22,440 bases of DNA, from NCBI GenBank assembly GCA_030652635.1, contig JAUSPW010000306.1, positions 1 through 22,440 on the forward strand, read 5' to 3'. Source of the DNA: Pseudohongiella sp. Its GTDB lineage: Bacteria; Pseudomonadota; Gammaproteobacteria; Pseudomonadales; Pseudohongiellaceae. The notes below the pieces were generated by a model. It did no database searches and was not told the origin of the DNA. It worked only from the letters and a program-made list of their open reading frames with translations. A program made the position numbers and the translations under genes. Shown here one piece after another: positions 7,872 through 14,790 of this stretch (position 1 is the stretch's first letter; every line of letters starts with the position of its first letter).

Positions 7872-9380
7872 TTAGCGCGTCATGTCATATTTGCGCATTT
7901 TTTCCACCAACGTCGTGCGGCGGATATTCAAGCGGTCAGCCGCACGTGCCACAACCCCACCGCAGTCATCCAGTGCCTGCTCAATCAAATTCCTTTCTAG
8001 ATTGGCAAGATATTCCTTAAGGTCCAAGCCATTCAACGGCAGAAGATGTGGGTCTTGAGCAAGGCGTTCACCCACCACACGGCTTACATCGACGGTAACG
8101 GTGTCATCAGCATCGTCATCTGATTTATCCGGGCACTGATCAAACGACACCAGTGAAACAGGCTTTTCGGAAAGTGAATCCGGCAACGTTATTGGCGGCA
8201 GCTCATCGTCCGGCAACTGGAACTGGCGTGGCAAATCCTGAACACCCACAACTGCGTGGGGGTGCATGATGGCCATACGTTCTACCAGATTGGCCAATTC
8301 GCGCACGTTTCCCGGCCAACTGTACAGACTCAGCGCCCGGATCGCGGCAGAGTTGAATCGCACGGAGCCTCGTTTACTGTATTCAAGCCGAGTGATCAGC
8401 TCATTTAGCAGGTTGGGAATATCCGAGGCGCGATCACGCAAAGATGGCATCTCAATCGGAAACACATTCAATCGATAGTACAAGTCCTGCCGGAAAGTGC
8501 CCGTCGCTATCATGTCTTCAAGGTGACGATGGGTGGCGGCAAGAATTCGCACGTCAGTGTGCATCGTCTTAGTACCACCTACGCGTTCAAAACATTGTTC
8601 CTGCAAAACACGCAGGAGTTTTACCTGCATGTTAGGCGGCATATCCCCTATTTCATCCAGGAAAAGCGTACCGCCCTGCGCCAGCTCAAAACGCCCTATC
8701 CGGGTTGAAATCGCGCCGGTAAACGCACCTTTTTCATGACCAAATAACTCGCTTTCAAGCAGGTCAGGAGGTATGGCACCACAGTTGATTGGCACAAACG
8801 GCTTAGTGGCTCGACGAGAGTTTGCGTGCAGATTACGCGCAACAACTTCTTTACCCGTTCCAGATTCACCCGTAATCAACACGGTGACTTCGGTATCCGC
8901 TACTTGCGACATTAACTGACGGATACGCTGCACAGCCGGGCTCGCGCCGACCAGGCTGCGAAACATATTGTAATCGCGCACATTGCCAGACTCGCTCAAC
9001 CGCGCATAGTGTGCGCCGTGAACTTGGGCTTTGTGCAGAGCATCCAGCATTGGCTGGTAACTCAACGGTAACGGTAAGGTGGCTACAACACGATTTTTGA
9101 TGGATTCGGCAAGTTCAGGCAGATTTTGCCCGCCCAACAAAACAATGGGCAAACCTGGGTCCCAGGCAACCAGATCTTGCAGCAGATTTGCCATCAAAGA
9201 ATCTTTGTAATGTCCAACGAGTACCATACGGAGTTTTTCCGGCGATACCCCCTGACTCGATGCGTCATCGCGCCAGTTCGAGCGCGCCAATATGATTGGC
9301 CGCTCCCCAAGAAATTCGAGCACGATACCAAGATCGTGGCTGAGCTTCTTGCTGTCTTCTATCAATAAAATATCAGCCAT
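7872..9380 (-). CDS. fleQ: FleQ/FlrA-type sigma-54 flagellar master regulator
   Basis: Enhancer-binding activator that turns on sigma-54 flagellar promoters. The 502 residues contain a degenerate receiver domain (1 to about 120), an AAA+ domain (about 138-375) and a Fis-type helix-turn-helix (about 460-500, RRTTLVEKMRKY). AAA+ motifs are complete: Walker A GESGTGKE at 171-178, the sigma-54 contact loop GAFTGA at 218-223, Walker B LFLDE, and WPGNVREL at 355-362. The receiver lacks the phospho-acceptor Asp: the strand 3 end reads MVLVGHY. Residues reported to bind cyclic di-GMP in Pseudomonas FleQ appear kept: MFRS at 139-142, the ARN after Walker A (181-183) and ELITR at 327-331. It lies 129 bases downstream of fliS. 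I saw no convincing own promoter in that gap. FleQ is preferred over other sigma-54 activators because of the close overall match and flagellar context. Confidence 0.95.
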   Translation of the reverse strand: MADILLIEDSKKLSHDLGIVLEFLGERPIILARSNWRDDASSQGVSPEKLRMVLVGHYKDSLMANLLQDLVAWDPGLPIVLLGGQNLPELAESIKNRVVATLPLPLSYQPMLDALHKAQVHGAHYARLSESGNVRDYNMFRSLVGASPAVQRIRQLMSQVADTEVTVLITGESGTGKEVVARNLHANSRRATKPFVPINCGAIPPDLLESELFGHEKGAFTGAISTRIGRFELAQGGTLFLDEIGDMPPNMQVKLLRVLQEQCFERVGGTKTMHTDVRILAATHRHLEDMIATGTFRQDLYYRLNVFPIEMPSLRDRASDIPNLLNELITRLEYSKRGSVRFNSAAIRALSLYSWPGNVRELANLVERMAIMHPHAVVGVQDLPRQFQLPDDELPPITLPDSLSEKPVSLVSFDQCPDKSDDDADDTVTVDVSRVVGERLAQDPHLLPLNGLDLKEYLANLERNLIEQALDDCGGVVARAADRLNIRRTTLVEKMRKYDMTR

Positions 9381-9509
9381 GCCCAGTTCCGGTGCACAAA
9401 AGCGCTTTTTATGCGGGTCTTTCGATGCACGCGTGCCTTGTTGTCAGTCTATTTTGATCCTTATAAGACCATTACCGGGCGTCTACTTTCAATACCTGTA
9501 ACCATCATT

Positions 9510-9899
9510 TTATGCAGCAGGAGCGATTGCGTCCCATGCAGATTTTACGGTTCGCATGAGATTACTGACTTCATCGATCATTACCGGGTCATTCTTGATG
9601 TTCGCTTCAAGTAAACGTCGTTGCATATAATCGTACAAAGCGTCCAGATTGTCGACCAAATCGCGGGAATGTTTGGGGTCAAGACTGCTCTGCAGACCAG
9701 CAATAATCATTGTCGCCTTACCAAGCAGCAGACCTTTCAGCGGAATGTCACCGTTTTGCATGGCGGCTTTGGCCTGAATCAAGCGTTCAATGGCACCGTT
9801 CATCAACATTTGAATCAGTTGATGCGGATTTGCCTGCTCTAGCGCACTTTCAGTATTTATGCGCTTGTACTGCGCGGCAGCGCTGTTTGTCGAATACAT
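9510..9899 (-). CDS. fliS: Flagellar secretion chaperone FliS
   Basis: Export chaperone that binds the C-terminal disordered end of flagellin in the cytoplasm, prevents its polymerisation and delivers it to the flagellar export gate. The product has 129 residues, the usual FliS length. It opens with the conserved YSTNSAAAQYKRINTESALE pattern, followed by PHQLIQMLMNGAIERLIQAK, the helical core and DLVDNLDALYDYMQRRL. Predicted all-helical. It starts 31 bases after the fliD stop, so fliD-fliS is an operon. The clients should be the two large flagellins in this window, whose C-termini are near identical, so one FliS could serve both. Confidence 0.95.
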   Translation of the reverse strand: MYSTNSAAAQYKRINTESALEQANPHQLIQMLMNGAIERLIQAKAAMQNGDIPLKGLLLGKATMIIAGLQSSLDPKHSRDLVDNLDALYDYMQRRLLEANIKNDPVMIDEVSNLMRTVKSAWDAIAPAA

Positions 9900-9930
9900 C
9901 TGCTTACGTCTCCATTGCCAGATTACGGGC

Positions 9931-12735
9931 TTAGTTCCTAGATTTGGGTTTTGCGATCGCTTCCAGCATCGACAATTGCGATGTCAGGAAGTCTGCAGTG
10001 GTGTTAAATTTGTTAATGATGATGTCATTCGCAGTAAATGAAGCCGCCAATCTACTTTCCGTGCGGGCTAGCCGCTCGTTTAAAGACACTCTTTCGTCGG
10101 CAATTTTGACCAATTCTTTGTTAAGAGCCGCCTGCCTTCCGCCTAATGTGCCTCCCGGCTTTAAATAGGCATCCAACAGCTTGTTCAATTGATCAGCCAC
10201 GCCACGACTGTAATTGATGGATCCTCTGCTGCCCGTGCTACCGCCTGTGATTTTTACCATCAGACCAGCAGAGGCATCTGCTTCGCCGCTTGCTGATTTA
10301 CCGACAGCGCCTTTTGAGCCCTTACCAGTTACAAATCCAAAAATACTGCTGGCATCACCTTGAAGACTGCTGATTGAAACACTAGACGACGAACCAACTG
10401 TATTGGAAATAATGCCAAAACCACCCGAAGCTGTGTCGTATTCGACCCGGACAGAGACACCGGCAGCCATCAGAGCCGCATCATTATTGATTGCGGTCTG
10501 CATCACCGCAGCCACTGCATCGGGATCGGTATCAGCCAGCACCCCCAACGTGATATTGCCTGAAAGAATGCCGTCAACTTCGACCTTGAAACTATCCAAC
10601 ACAGAACTGGTCGACAAATCGCCATGCGCCGCATTCAGATAGAAACCTGCAGCTGCTGGATTCTTACTGCTGGAGGCCGTCAAAATTTGACCTTTACCTG
10701 TTGCCTCTATGCCGTTGATGGTGCCCGCTACATCAACGCCTCGCGTCGCCACGGCAGCTGCGCCAACACCTTCATGTAACCCCAGTTTCTGAGCTGCTGC
10801 TACATTTACCTGACTGAATGTAAACAGATCGCCCGCATTCGCTGTAGAAAACACCAACCGCCCAAAGTCGTCTTCGGCGTCGTAAACATAATCCACAAAT
10901 ACTTCGATACCATCACCGGACAATGCAGTGTCCAGCAGGGATTTTAATGCTGTCGTCAATTCATCCGGTGTGGTGTAGGTTGTCTGTGGCAAACTCAGCA
11001 GACCCGTGCTTATGCCATTGACGGAAAACTCAAATTCGGTATCACTGTCCACAACCAGCGCGGTATCAAATGGGTCCGAGCTTGCACCGGTGGTATTTGC
11101 CAAACTGGCGAGTTGATTACCCTGAAAGGGCCCATAGCCATCTTTAACCAGACCCAGAGTATTGGCCGCTGCAGATGAAATACTCACTATACGGACAACC
11201 GATTCGGATCCATATCGATTTGAGCTCATTTCAAAACGATTATCCGCGGCGTTAAAACTCACCGTGATGGTGTCTTCCGCATCCAGCACTTCGCTATTGC
11301 TGTTAATCTGGCGTTGAATTTCCTCAGCCAGATCATCGGCCGTGTCATAGGTACCCTCGGTCAGACTAATGGCGGCTTCAGAACTGTTTAGCCGCACAGT
11401 AAAGGTTTTATTGCTGCTGTCGATCGCAATTGTGCCGGCTCCAAGCGCTGCCACCGACACGCCTTCGTAACTGCCAGTTGTTGCCATTCTGGTGATTTCA
11501 ACAGCGAACTGCCCAGCCTTTGTTTGAGACCCGGCACGTATGAATTCAACCTGATTGTCAGACGACACGCCATTGGCCGCAAACAAGGAAGTCACTGCTG
11601 ACGGGTTTGCGGTAAAGGCGGTACGGAATTTTGCCGCATCCAGCTTAAGTTGATAGTCGCTGAATTGATCCGTGGAGATGCCCACTTCTGCCAATGATCT
11701 GACATCCAACGTTGTGTTAAACGAGCGTAATGTACTGTTGATTTCAGACATCATGCGACGCAGGGCAGCGTCTCCGGTCAATAAACTGCCTTGGCCGCTC
11801 TCCCCTGCCTCGGCATTAAACGCAGTCAGCGTATCCCCCAGCGTTTTCAGTTGATTGTAACTGTCAACAAAACCCTGCATCTTTTCAAGTAAGGCAGCAG
11901 GATCTTTACTAATAGACAAACTGACTGGACCGTTGGTGGTTTCTTTTAAATTAAGCGTCACACCTGGAATCACACCCACAACCAGATTGTTTTCGCGCGT
12001 CACCGCCAAACCATTCACTGTAAATTGTGCATTCTGGGCGGCCTGGGTTTGTATGGCAGTCTGAGAGATAGCATTAAAATTGAATGCAGCCATGCCTGCT
12101 GAGCCAGATCCTGTTAATTGAATACTGTTATTAGCACCCGCCTCGTTGCTGGTCAGCAACAATCGAAACCCGCTACCATCATCAACAATGGTCGCCTGAA
12201 CGCCTATAGCAGCATCATTGATAGCATCGCGCATGCCAGCCAATGTATTGTTGCTGTTTGAGATGATGACGTTGCGGGACGGTTTGTCTGCATTAACTGC
12301 AAATCCCTGATAGACATCGAACTCATCAATATCCGTTGTACCAAACCGGAATGTCAGTACACCTGTGCCAATGGCTTCATTGATAGAACTGTAACTTTGT
12401 GTTGCGATAGTGTGTTGTTGAGCTAATTGCTGAATGTTGACCGAGTACGTGCCATTTCCGGCGATACTAGTGGCGGTGGCTGACAATGCGTTCTGATTGC
12501 TCGAGCTTGCAGTGCTGGCATTAAATGCTGAAACACTGTTAAGCGCTTTCATGGATGAGTTGAGCTGGCTGATGGCACTGCTGACTTCACCAAATGCGGA
12601 AATTTTGGCATCAACAAGCGCCTTCTGGGAATCAAGACGCCGCTCAGCCGGGGCACGCTCCGCGTTGACAAGATTTTCCAATAGCTCACTGGTCAGCAGA
12701 CCTGAACCGATACCCAGTGATTGAATTGTTGCCAT
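9931..12735 (-). CDS. fliD: Flagellar cap protein FliD, greatly enlarged
   Basis: Forms the cap at the filament tip that folds and inserts incoming flagellin. The start ATG at 12735 (MATIQSLGIGSGL) has AGAGG about six bases upstream. A longer frame to 12804 has no ribosome site and is rejected. The product has 934 residues, about twice E. coli or P. aeruginosa FliD (about 470). Residues 1-390 look like ordinary FliD: N-terminal D0/D1 helices, a central domain with an IN-type hook motif around 160-210, and AGISTDQF-like sequence before SLFAANG. The C-terminal 110 residues (ITGGSTGSRGSINYSRGVADQL and the following coiled helices to SQLSMLEAI) are also canonical. Residues about 390-822 are inserted material with three repeats. 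It has its own sigma-54 promoter and is followed by fliS after 31 bases. Confidence 0.93.
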   Translation of the reverse strand: MATIQSLGIGSGLLTSELLENLVNAERAPAERRLDSQKALVDAKISAFGEVSSAISQLNSSMKALNSVSAFNASTASSSNQNALSATATSIAGNGTYSVNIQQLAQQHTIATQSYSSINEAIGTGVLTFRFGTTDIDEFDVYQGFAVNADKPSRNVIISNSNNTLAGMRDAINDAAIGVQATIVDDGSGFRLLLTSNEAGANNSIQLTGSGSAGMAAFNFNAISQTAIQTQAAQNAQFTVNGLAVTRENNLVVGVIPGVTLNLKETTNGPVSLSISKDPAALLEKMQGFVDSYNQLKTLGDTLTAFNAEAGESGQGSLLTGDAALRRMMSEINSTLRSFNTTLDVRSLAEVGISTDQFSDYQLKLDAAKFRTAFTANPSAVTSLFAANGVSSDNQVEFIRAGSQTKAGQFAVEITRMATTGSYEGVSVAALGAGTIAIDSSNKTFTVRLNSSEAAISLTEGTYDTADDLAEEIQRQINSNSEVLDAEDTITVSFNAADNRFEMSSNRYGSESVVRIVSISSAAANTLGLVKDGYGPFQGNQLASLANTTGASSDPFDTALVVDSDTEFEFSVNGISTGLLSLPQTTYTTPDELTTALKSLLDTALSGDGIEVFVDYVYDAEDDFGRLVFSTANAGDLFTFSQVNVAAAQKLGLHEGVGAAAVATRGVDVAGTINGIEATGKGQILTASSSKNPAAAGFYLNAAHGDLSTSSVLDSFKVEVDGILSGNITLGVLADTDPDAVAAVMQTAINNDAALMAAGVSVRVEYDTASGGFGIISNTVGSSSSVSISSLQGDASSIFGFVTGKGSKGAVGKSASGEADASAGLMVKITGGSTGSRGSINYSRGVADQLNKLLDAYLKPGGTLGGRQAALNKELVKIADERVSLNERLARTESRLAASFTANDIIINKFNTTADFLTSQLSMLEAIAKPKSRN
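10321..11436 (-). repeat. Three related repeats inside the FliD insertion
   Basis: Three segments of about 100 residues share one pattern: a strand pair, then T-x-(D/P)-(D/E)-x-(L/A) leading an amphipathic helix, then a V-x-V-x-(Y/F) strand, then F-x-(M/I/V)-x-S, a small/polar run, and an ending LG(L/F)-like turn. Approximate positions are residues 434-530 (11146-11436), 558-655 (10771-11064) and 709-805 (10321-10611). Examples are YDTADDLAEEIQ with LGLVKDG, YTTPDELTTALK with LGLHEG, and DPDAVAAVMQTA with FGFVTGKG. Identity between copies is low, so they are old duplications or convergent copies of the flagellin hook IN-type fold. The boundaries are by eye. Confidence 0.6.
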
Positions 12736-12821
12736 ATTTGCCTCTTGCTTACGCTTTCTGCCGTCTTTTCGCATTAGGTGCACATGAACATCGACGCGCA
12801 TCACATGTCGTATTGGAAATT

Positions 12822-12837
12822 AGCAAGAATCGCGCCA
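12822..12837 (-). promoter_or_regulatory. Sigma-54 (-24/-12) promoter of fliD
   Basis: Read on the minus strand the site is TGGCGC, five bases, TTGCT, against the consensus TGGCAC-N5-TTGC(A/T). The GG and GC dinucleotides are exactly ten bases apart, as sigma-54 requires. Transcription should begin near 12811, giving a leader of about 76 bases to the fliD ATG. FleQ, encoded at the end of the same cluster, is the expected activator. I did not identify a FleQ binding site. Confidence 0.72.
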
Positions 12838-12904
12838 GCGCCCGTTACGCTTGTGAGCCCCACATCTCATGAAGTTTATCGACTGGTTTTGGATTTACTT
12901 GATG

Positions 12905-12940
12905 CAGACAGCGGCAAGGGTTTGCCGCACGGATTGTCTG
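12905..12940. repeat. Imperfect inverted repeat
   Basis: CAGACA followed directly by GCGGCAA, a four-base loop, then TTGCCGC, six unpaired bases and TGTCTG. The inner seven-base stem (12911-12917 with 12922-12928) and the outer six-base stem (12905-12910 with 12935-12940) are both perfect, with a bulge on the right arm. There is no T-run on either side, so it does not look like an intrinsic terminator. It may be an operator for the + strand gene or a relic. Confidence 0.4.
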
Positions 12941-13007
12941 TGCGCGGCACAATGGGCAACAAAAGGTCTCGTTTTGACGCAGATGTCAGGAATAACATCT
13001 CAAAAGA

Positions 13008-13036
13008 TTGAGAGTCGCCACAGGCTTGGCTAGAAT
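13008..13036 (+). promoter_or_regulatory. Sigma-70 promoter of the secreted-protein gene
   Basis: TTGAGA at 13008-13013 (5 of 6 to consensus) and TAGAAT at 13031-13036 (5 of 6) are separated by the optimal 17 bases. The start of transcription would be near 13043, giving a leader of about 22 bases that contains the strong AAGGAG ribosome site. The gene is thus predicted to be expressed by housekeeping RNA polymerase, not by the flagellar sigma factors used around it. Confidence 0.65.
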
Positions 13037-13064
13037 CAGGTCAAATCTATAAGGAGAAGAAGCT

Positions 13065-14102
13065 ATGAACAATAGACCCATCGGCATCGGCAGACTCACT
13101 TTGCTGGGCTCAAGCATTGCCACCCTCACGTTCATGTCTTTCAGCATGTGGGCGCAGGACGATTATACAGTGCCGCGGACGTGGGACGGTGTGCCTGACC
13201 TGCAGGGTGTCTGGCGTAATGCAACTGTCACACCGCTGGAGCGTCCGGCAGAGCTGGGCAATAAGCGCGCCTACACACGCGAAGAAGCCTTTGCATTGGA
13301 GCGGGCAGCCCAGCAAGAAGTAGAAGAGGATAACGAACCGCTGGACCCCAACCGTCCGCCTCCACCCGCGACGGCTTTGCCGCCAGTAGGCAACTACGAC
13401 CTGTTCTGGACAGATCGCGGCATGTTTATGCCAACAATCAATGGTGAATACCGCACCTCTATTATTATCGAGCCCGAAAATGGCCAGATTCCAGGTTACA
13501 AACCTGAGTTTCTAGCCGCTCGTGCGGCACAACGGGCGAGCGGCCCAGGACCCTTTGATGGCCCCGAGGGTCGAGGAGCAGGCGAGCGCTGCTTGCTGTC
13601 GTTTGGCTCTCACTCAGGCCCGCCCATGCTGCCAGTGATGTACAACAGCCATTATGAAATTTTTCAATCGCCCGGTTACGTGGTGATTCTGGCCGAGATG
13701 GTACATGACGCTCGCATCATTAAAATCATGGATGATCATGCACCAACGGCGGACGTCATGGAAAAATGGATGGGCGATTCGATTGGCCGTTGGGACGGCG
13801 ATACGCTGGTTGTGCAGACAAGACATTTTAATCCTGACCAGAATTTCCGGGGTGCGTCAGAGAATCTGACCGTAATCGAAAAATTCCGGCGTGATAACGA
13901 GCACAAAATTATTTACAGTTTTACCGTACAAGACCCCAGCGTGTTCGAATCCAGTTTTACGGGAGAACTGGCACTGACATCGTTTGATGAACCCATTTAC
14001 GAGTACGCCTGTCATGAAGGTAACTACGCGCTGGCCGGCACGCTTGCGGGAGCGCGGTTAGCCGAAGAAGAAGCTCGTAAGGCATCTGAAGCCCAACAGT
14101 AA
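13065..14102 (+). CDS. Uncharacterised secreted protein
   Basis: A 345-residue protein with a likely signal peptide (residues 1-30, hydrophobic core at about 11-28, possible cleavage after MWA before QDDYT). I recognise the style of sequence from unnamed proteins abundant in Acidobacteria and some marine gammaproteobacteria, typified by WDGVPDLQGVWRN (40-52), MVHDARII (212-219), WMGDSIGRWDGDTLVVQT (235-252) and YEYACHEGNYALAG (312-325), but I know no function or structure. Two cysteines, Cys176 (GERCL) and Cys316 (ACHEG), fall in conserved-looking motifs and could form a periplasmic disulfide. The tail is charged (RLAEEEARKASEAQQ). No catalytic motif is obvious. It has its own promoter, ribosome site and terminator, and runs opposite to the flagellar genes flanking it (fliD and flaG), so a flagellar role is not implied. 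Confidence 0.9.
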   Translation: MNNRPIGIGRLTLLGSSIATLTFMSFSMWAQDDYTVPRTWDGVPDLQGVWRNATVTPLERPAELGNKRAYTREEAFALERAAQQEVEEDNEPLDPNRPPPPATALPPVGNYDLFWTDRGMFMPTINGEYRTSIIIEPENGQIPGYKPEFLAARAAQRASGPGPFDGPEGRGAGERCLLSFGSHSGPPMLPVMYNSHYEIFQSPGYVVILAEMVHDARIIKIMDDHAPTADVMEKWMGDSIGRWDGDTLVVQTRHFNPDQNFRGASENLTVIEKFRRDNEHKIIYSFTVQDPSVFESSFTGELALTSFDEPIYEYACHEGNYALAGTLAGARLAEEEARKASEAQQ

Positions 14103-14109
14103 ATCAGAG

Positions 14110-14150
14110 ACAAAAAAAGGGATAATCATTAAGATCATCCCTTTTTTTGT
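14110..14150. terminator. Bidirectional intrinsic terminator
   Basis: Perfect 14-base inverted repeat: ACAAAAAAAGGGAT at 14110-14123 and ATCCCTTTTTTTGT at 14137-14150, with a 13-base loop. The A-run and T-run make it a rho-independent terminator on both strands. It serves the secreted-protein gene (stop eight bases upstream) and flaG (stop about 34 bases away on the other strand). Confidence 0.9.
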
Positions 14151-14183
14151 GTCCACATAATCACAATTGATTGTGTGATGCCT

Positions 14184-14642
14184 CTAGACTTGCGCTTTAA
14201 ACAGCGATATCGGCTCCTGAGATTCTAGCTTGCGAGCCAGCTCCTGAGCTTCAACACTGTCAAACTGTCTTAGCACTTTGCGCGATTCGCGATCGACAAC
14301 TGTCACCGATGGCTCACCACTGTCCGGGTCAAAATCAAAAATAATATCGCGTTTGACTGACTGTACATACTCATTCAAACGAGACACGGCATGCTCGGTA
14401 GAACTGTTTTTTGCCGCCGAAACCTCATTATCTTTATCAACATCAGTGAGTTTCTTTAACCCACCACTTGATTCGGACTCTGATTGCGTTTTGTGCTTTG
14501 CCGACTGCTGCTGATCTTGTTTGTGCTCCAGCGGGTTTTCCGCTTGCTCAAGACCATTTTCGGTATCAATGGCCTGCACAGAATTGATTTTTTCCCTGGC
14601 AACTAATGCAGGCTGGAATCGGGTGATACTGATTTCACTCAC
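14184..14642 (-). CDS. flaG: FlaG-family flagellar protein
   Basis: FlaG-family protein, usually encoded beside flagellin and fliD. In Pseudomonas and Vibrio relatives it influences filament length, but its biochemistry is unclear. The 152 residues have a low-complexity polar N-terminal half (about 25-82, rich in Gln, Glu, Lys and Ser) and a C-terminal FlaG domain (about 84-148) with the recognisable LNEYVQSVKRDIIFDFDPDSG, VTVVDRESRKVLRQF and EAQELARKL pattern. The start is GTG at 14642, supported by a very strong GGGGGAGG six bases upstream; no ATG fits. It lies between flagellin 1 (upstream on the same strand, with a terminator between) and a bidirectional terminator. I found no promoter of its own, so it may depend on read-through from flagellin 1. 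Confidence 0.88.
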   Translation of the reverse strand: MSEISITRFQPALVAREKINSVQAIDTENGLEQAENPLEHKQDQQQSAKHKTQSESESSGGLKKLTDVDKDNEVSAAKNSSTEHAVSRLNEYVQSVKRDIIFDFDPDSGEPSVTVVDRESRKVLRQFDSVEAQELARKLESQEPISLFKAQV

Positions 14643-14648
14643 AACGCG

Positions 14649-14656
14649 CCTCCCCC
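14649..14656 (-). promoter_or_regulatory. Strong ribosome binding site fixing the flaG GTG start
   Basis: On the minus strand GGGGGAGG sits six bases before the GTG at 14642. It decides the start, since GTG is otherwise a weak initiation codon. Confidence 0.75.
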
Positions 14657-14725
14657 AACAAGCTCAGGGTTAATGATTCCGGGTGGATATTCACAAATTC
14701 CGGAAACTACGTCCGGCCCGGACCA

Positions 14726-14777
14726 GCAAAACAAAATCCGCCCGGTGAAACCTTGTTATCGGTGAATACCGGGCGGA
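14726..14777 (-). terminator. Intrinsic terminator after flagellin 1
   Basis: A perfect ten-base GC-rich stem (TCCGCCCGGT at 14737-14746 with ACCGGGCGGA at 14768-14777, loop 21 bases). Read on the minus strand it is followed by TTTTGTTTTGCT (14725-14736). It lies 13 bases after the flagellin 1 stop, and partial read-through would feed flaG. The loop contains further near-complementary bases (GGTGAAACC and GGTGAATACC). Confidence 0.85.
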
Positions 14778-14790
14778 CTTTAGTCTTTTA

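Larger units (their letters stand above)
12736..13064. other. Divergent intergenic region between fliD and the secreted-protein gene
   Basis: This 329-base gap holds the regulatory sites of both flanking genes: a sigma-54 site for fliD on the minus strand, a sigma-70 site and a strong AAGGAG ribosome site (13051-13056, eight bases before ATG 13065) for the + strand gene, and an imperfect hairpin between them. A 77-codon + strand frame at 12778-13011 crosses the region. It has no ribosome site, overlies the sigma-54 promoter and resembles nothing I know, so I do not call it. Confidence 0.7.

Noticed and set aside
9381..9509. Promoter for fleQ in the fliS-fleQ gap (TTGAAA and TATAAG)
   Set aside because: The boxes are 21 bases apart, too far for a normal sigma-70 promoter; no better pair was found.
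12911..12930. Sigma-54-like site on the minus strand (TGCGGC then TTGC)
   Set aside because: The GG and GC elements are nine bases apart, not ten, and the -24 element is poor; it is part of the inverted repeat.
12778..13011. 77-codon + strand frame in the fliD upstream region
   Set aside because: No ribosome site, overlies the sigma-54 promoter of fliD, and the protein has no recognisable pattern.
14711..14723. GTCCGG-C-CCGGAC palindrome upstream of flaG
   Set aside because: A one-base centre cannot form a hairpin loop; possibly a binding site, but there is no support.
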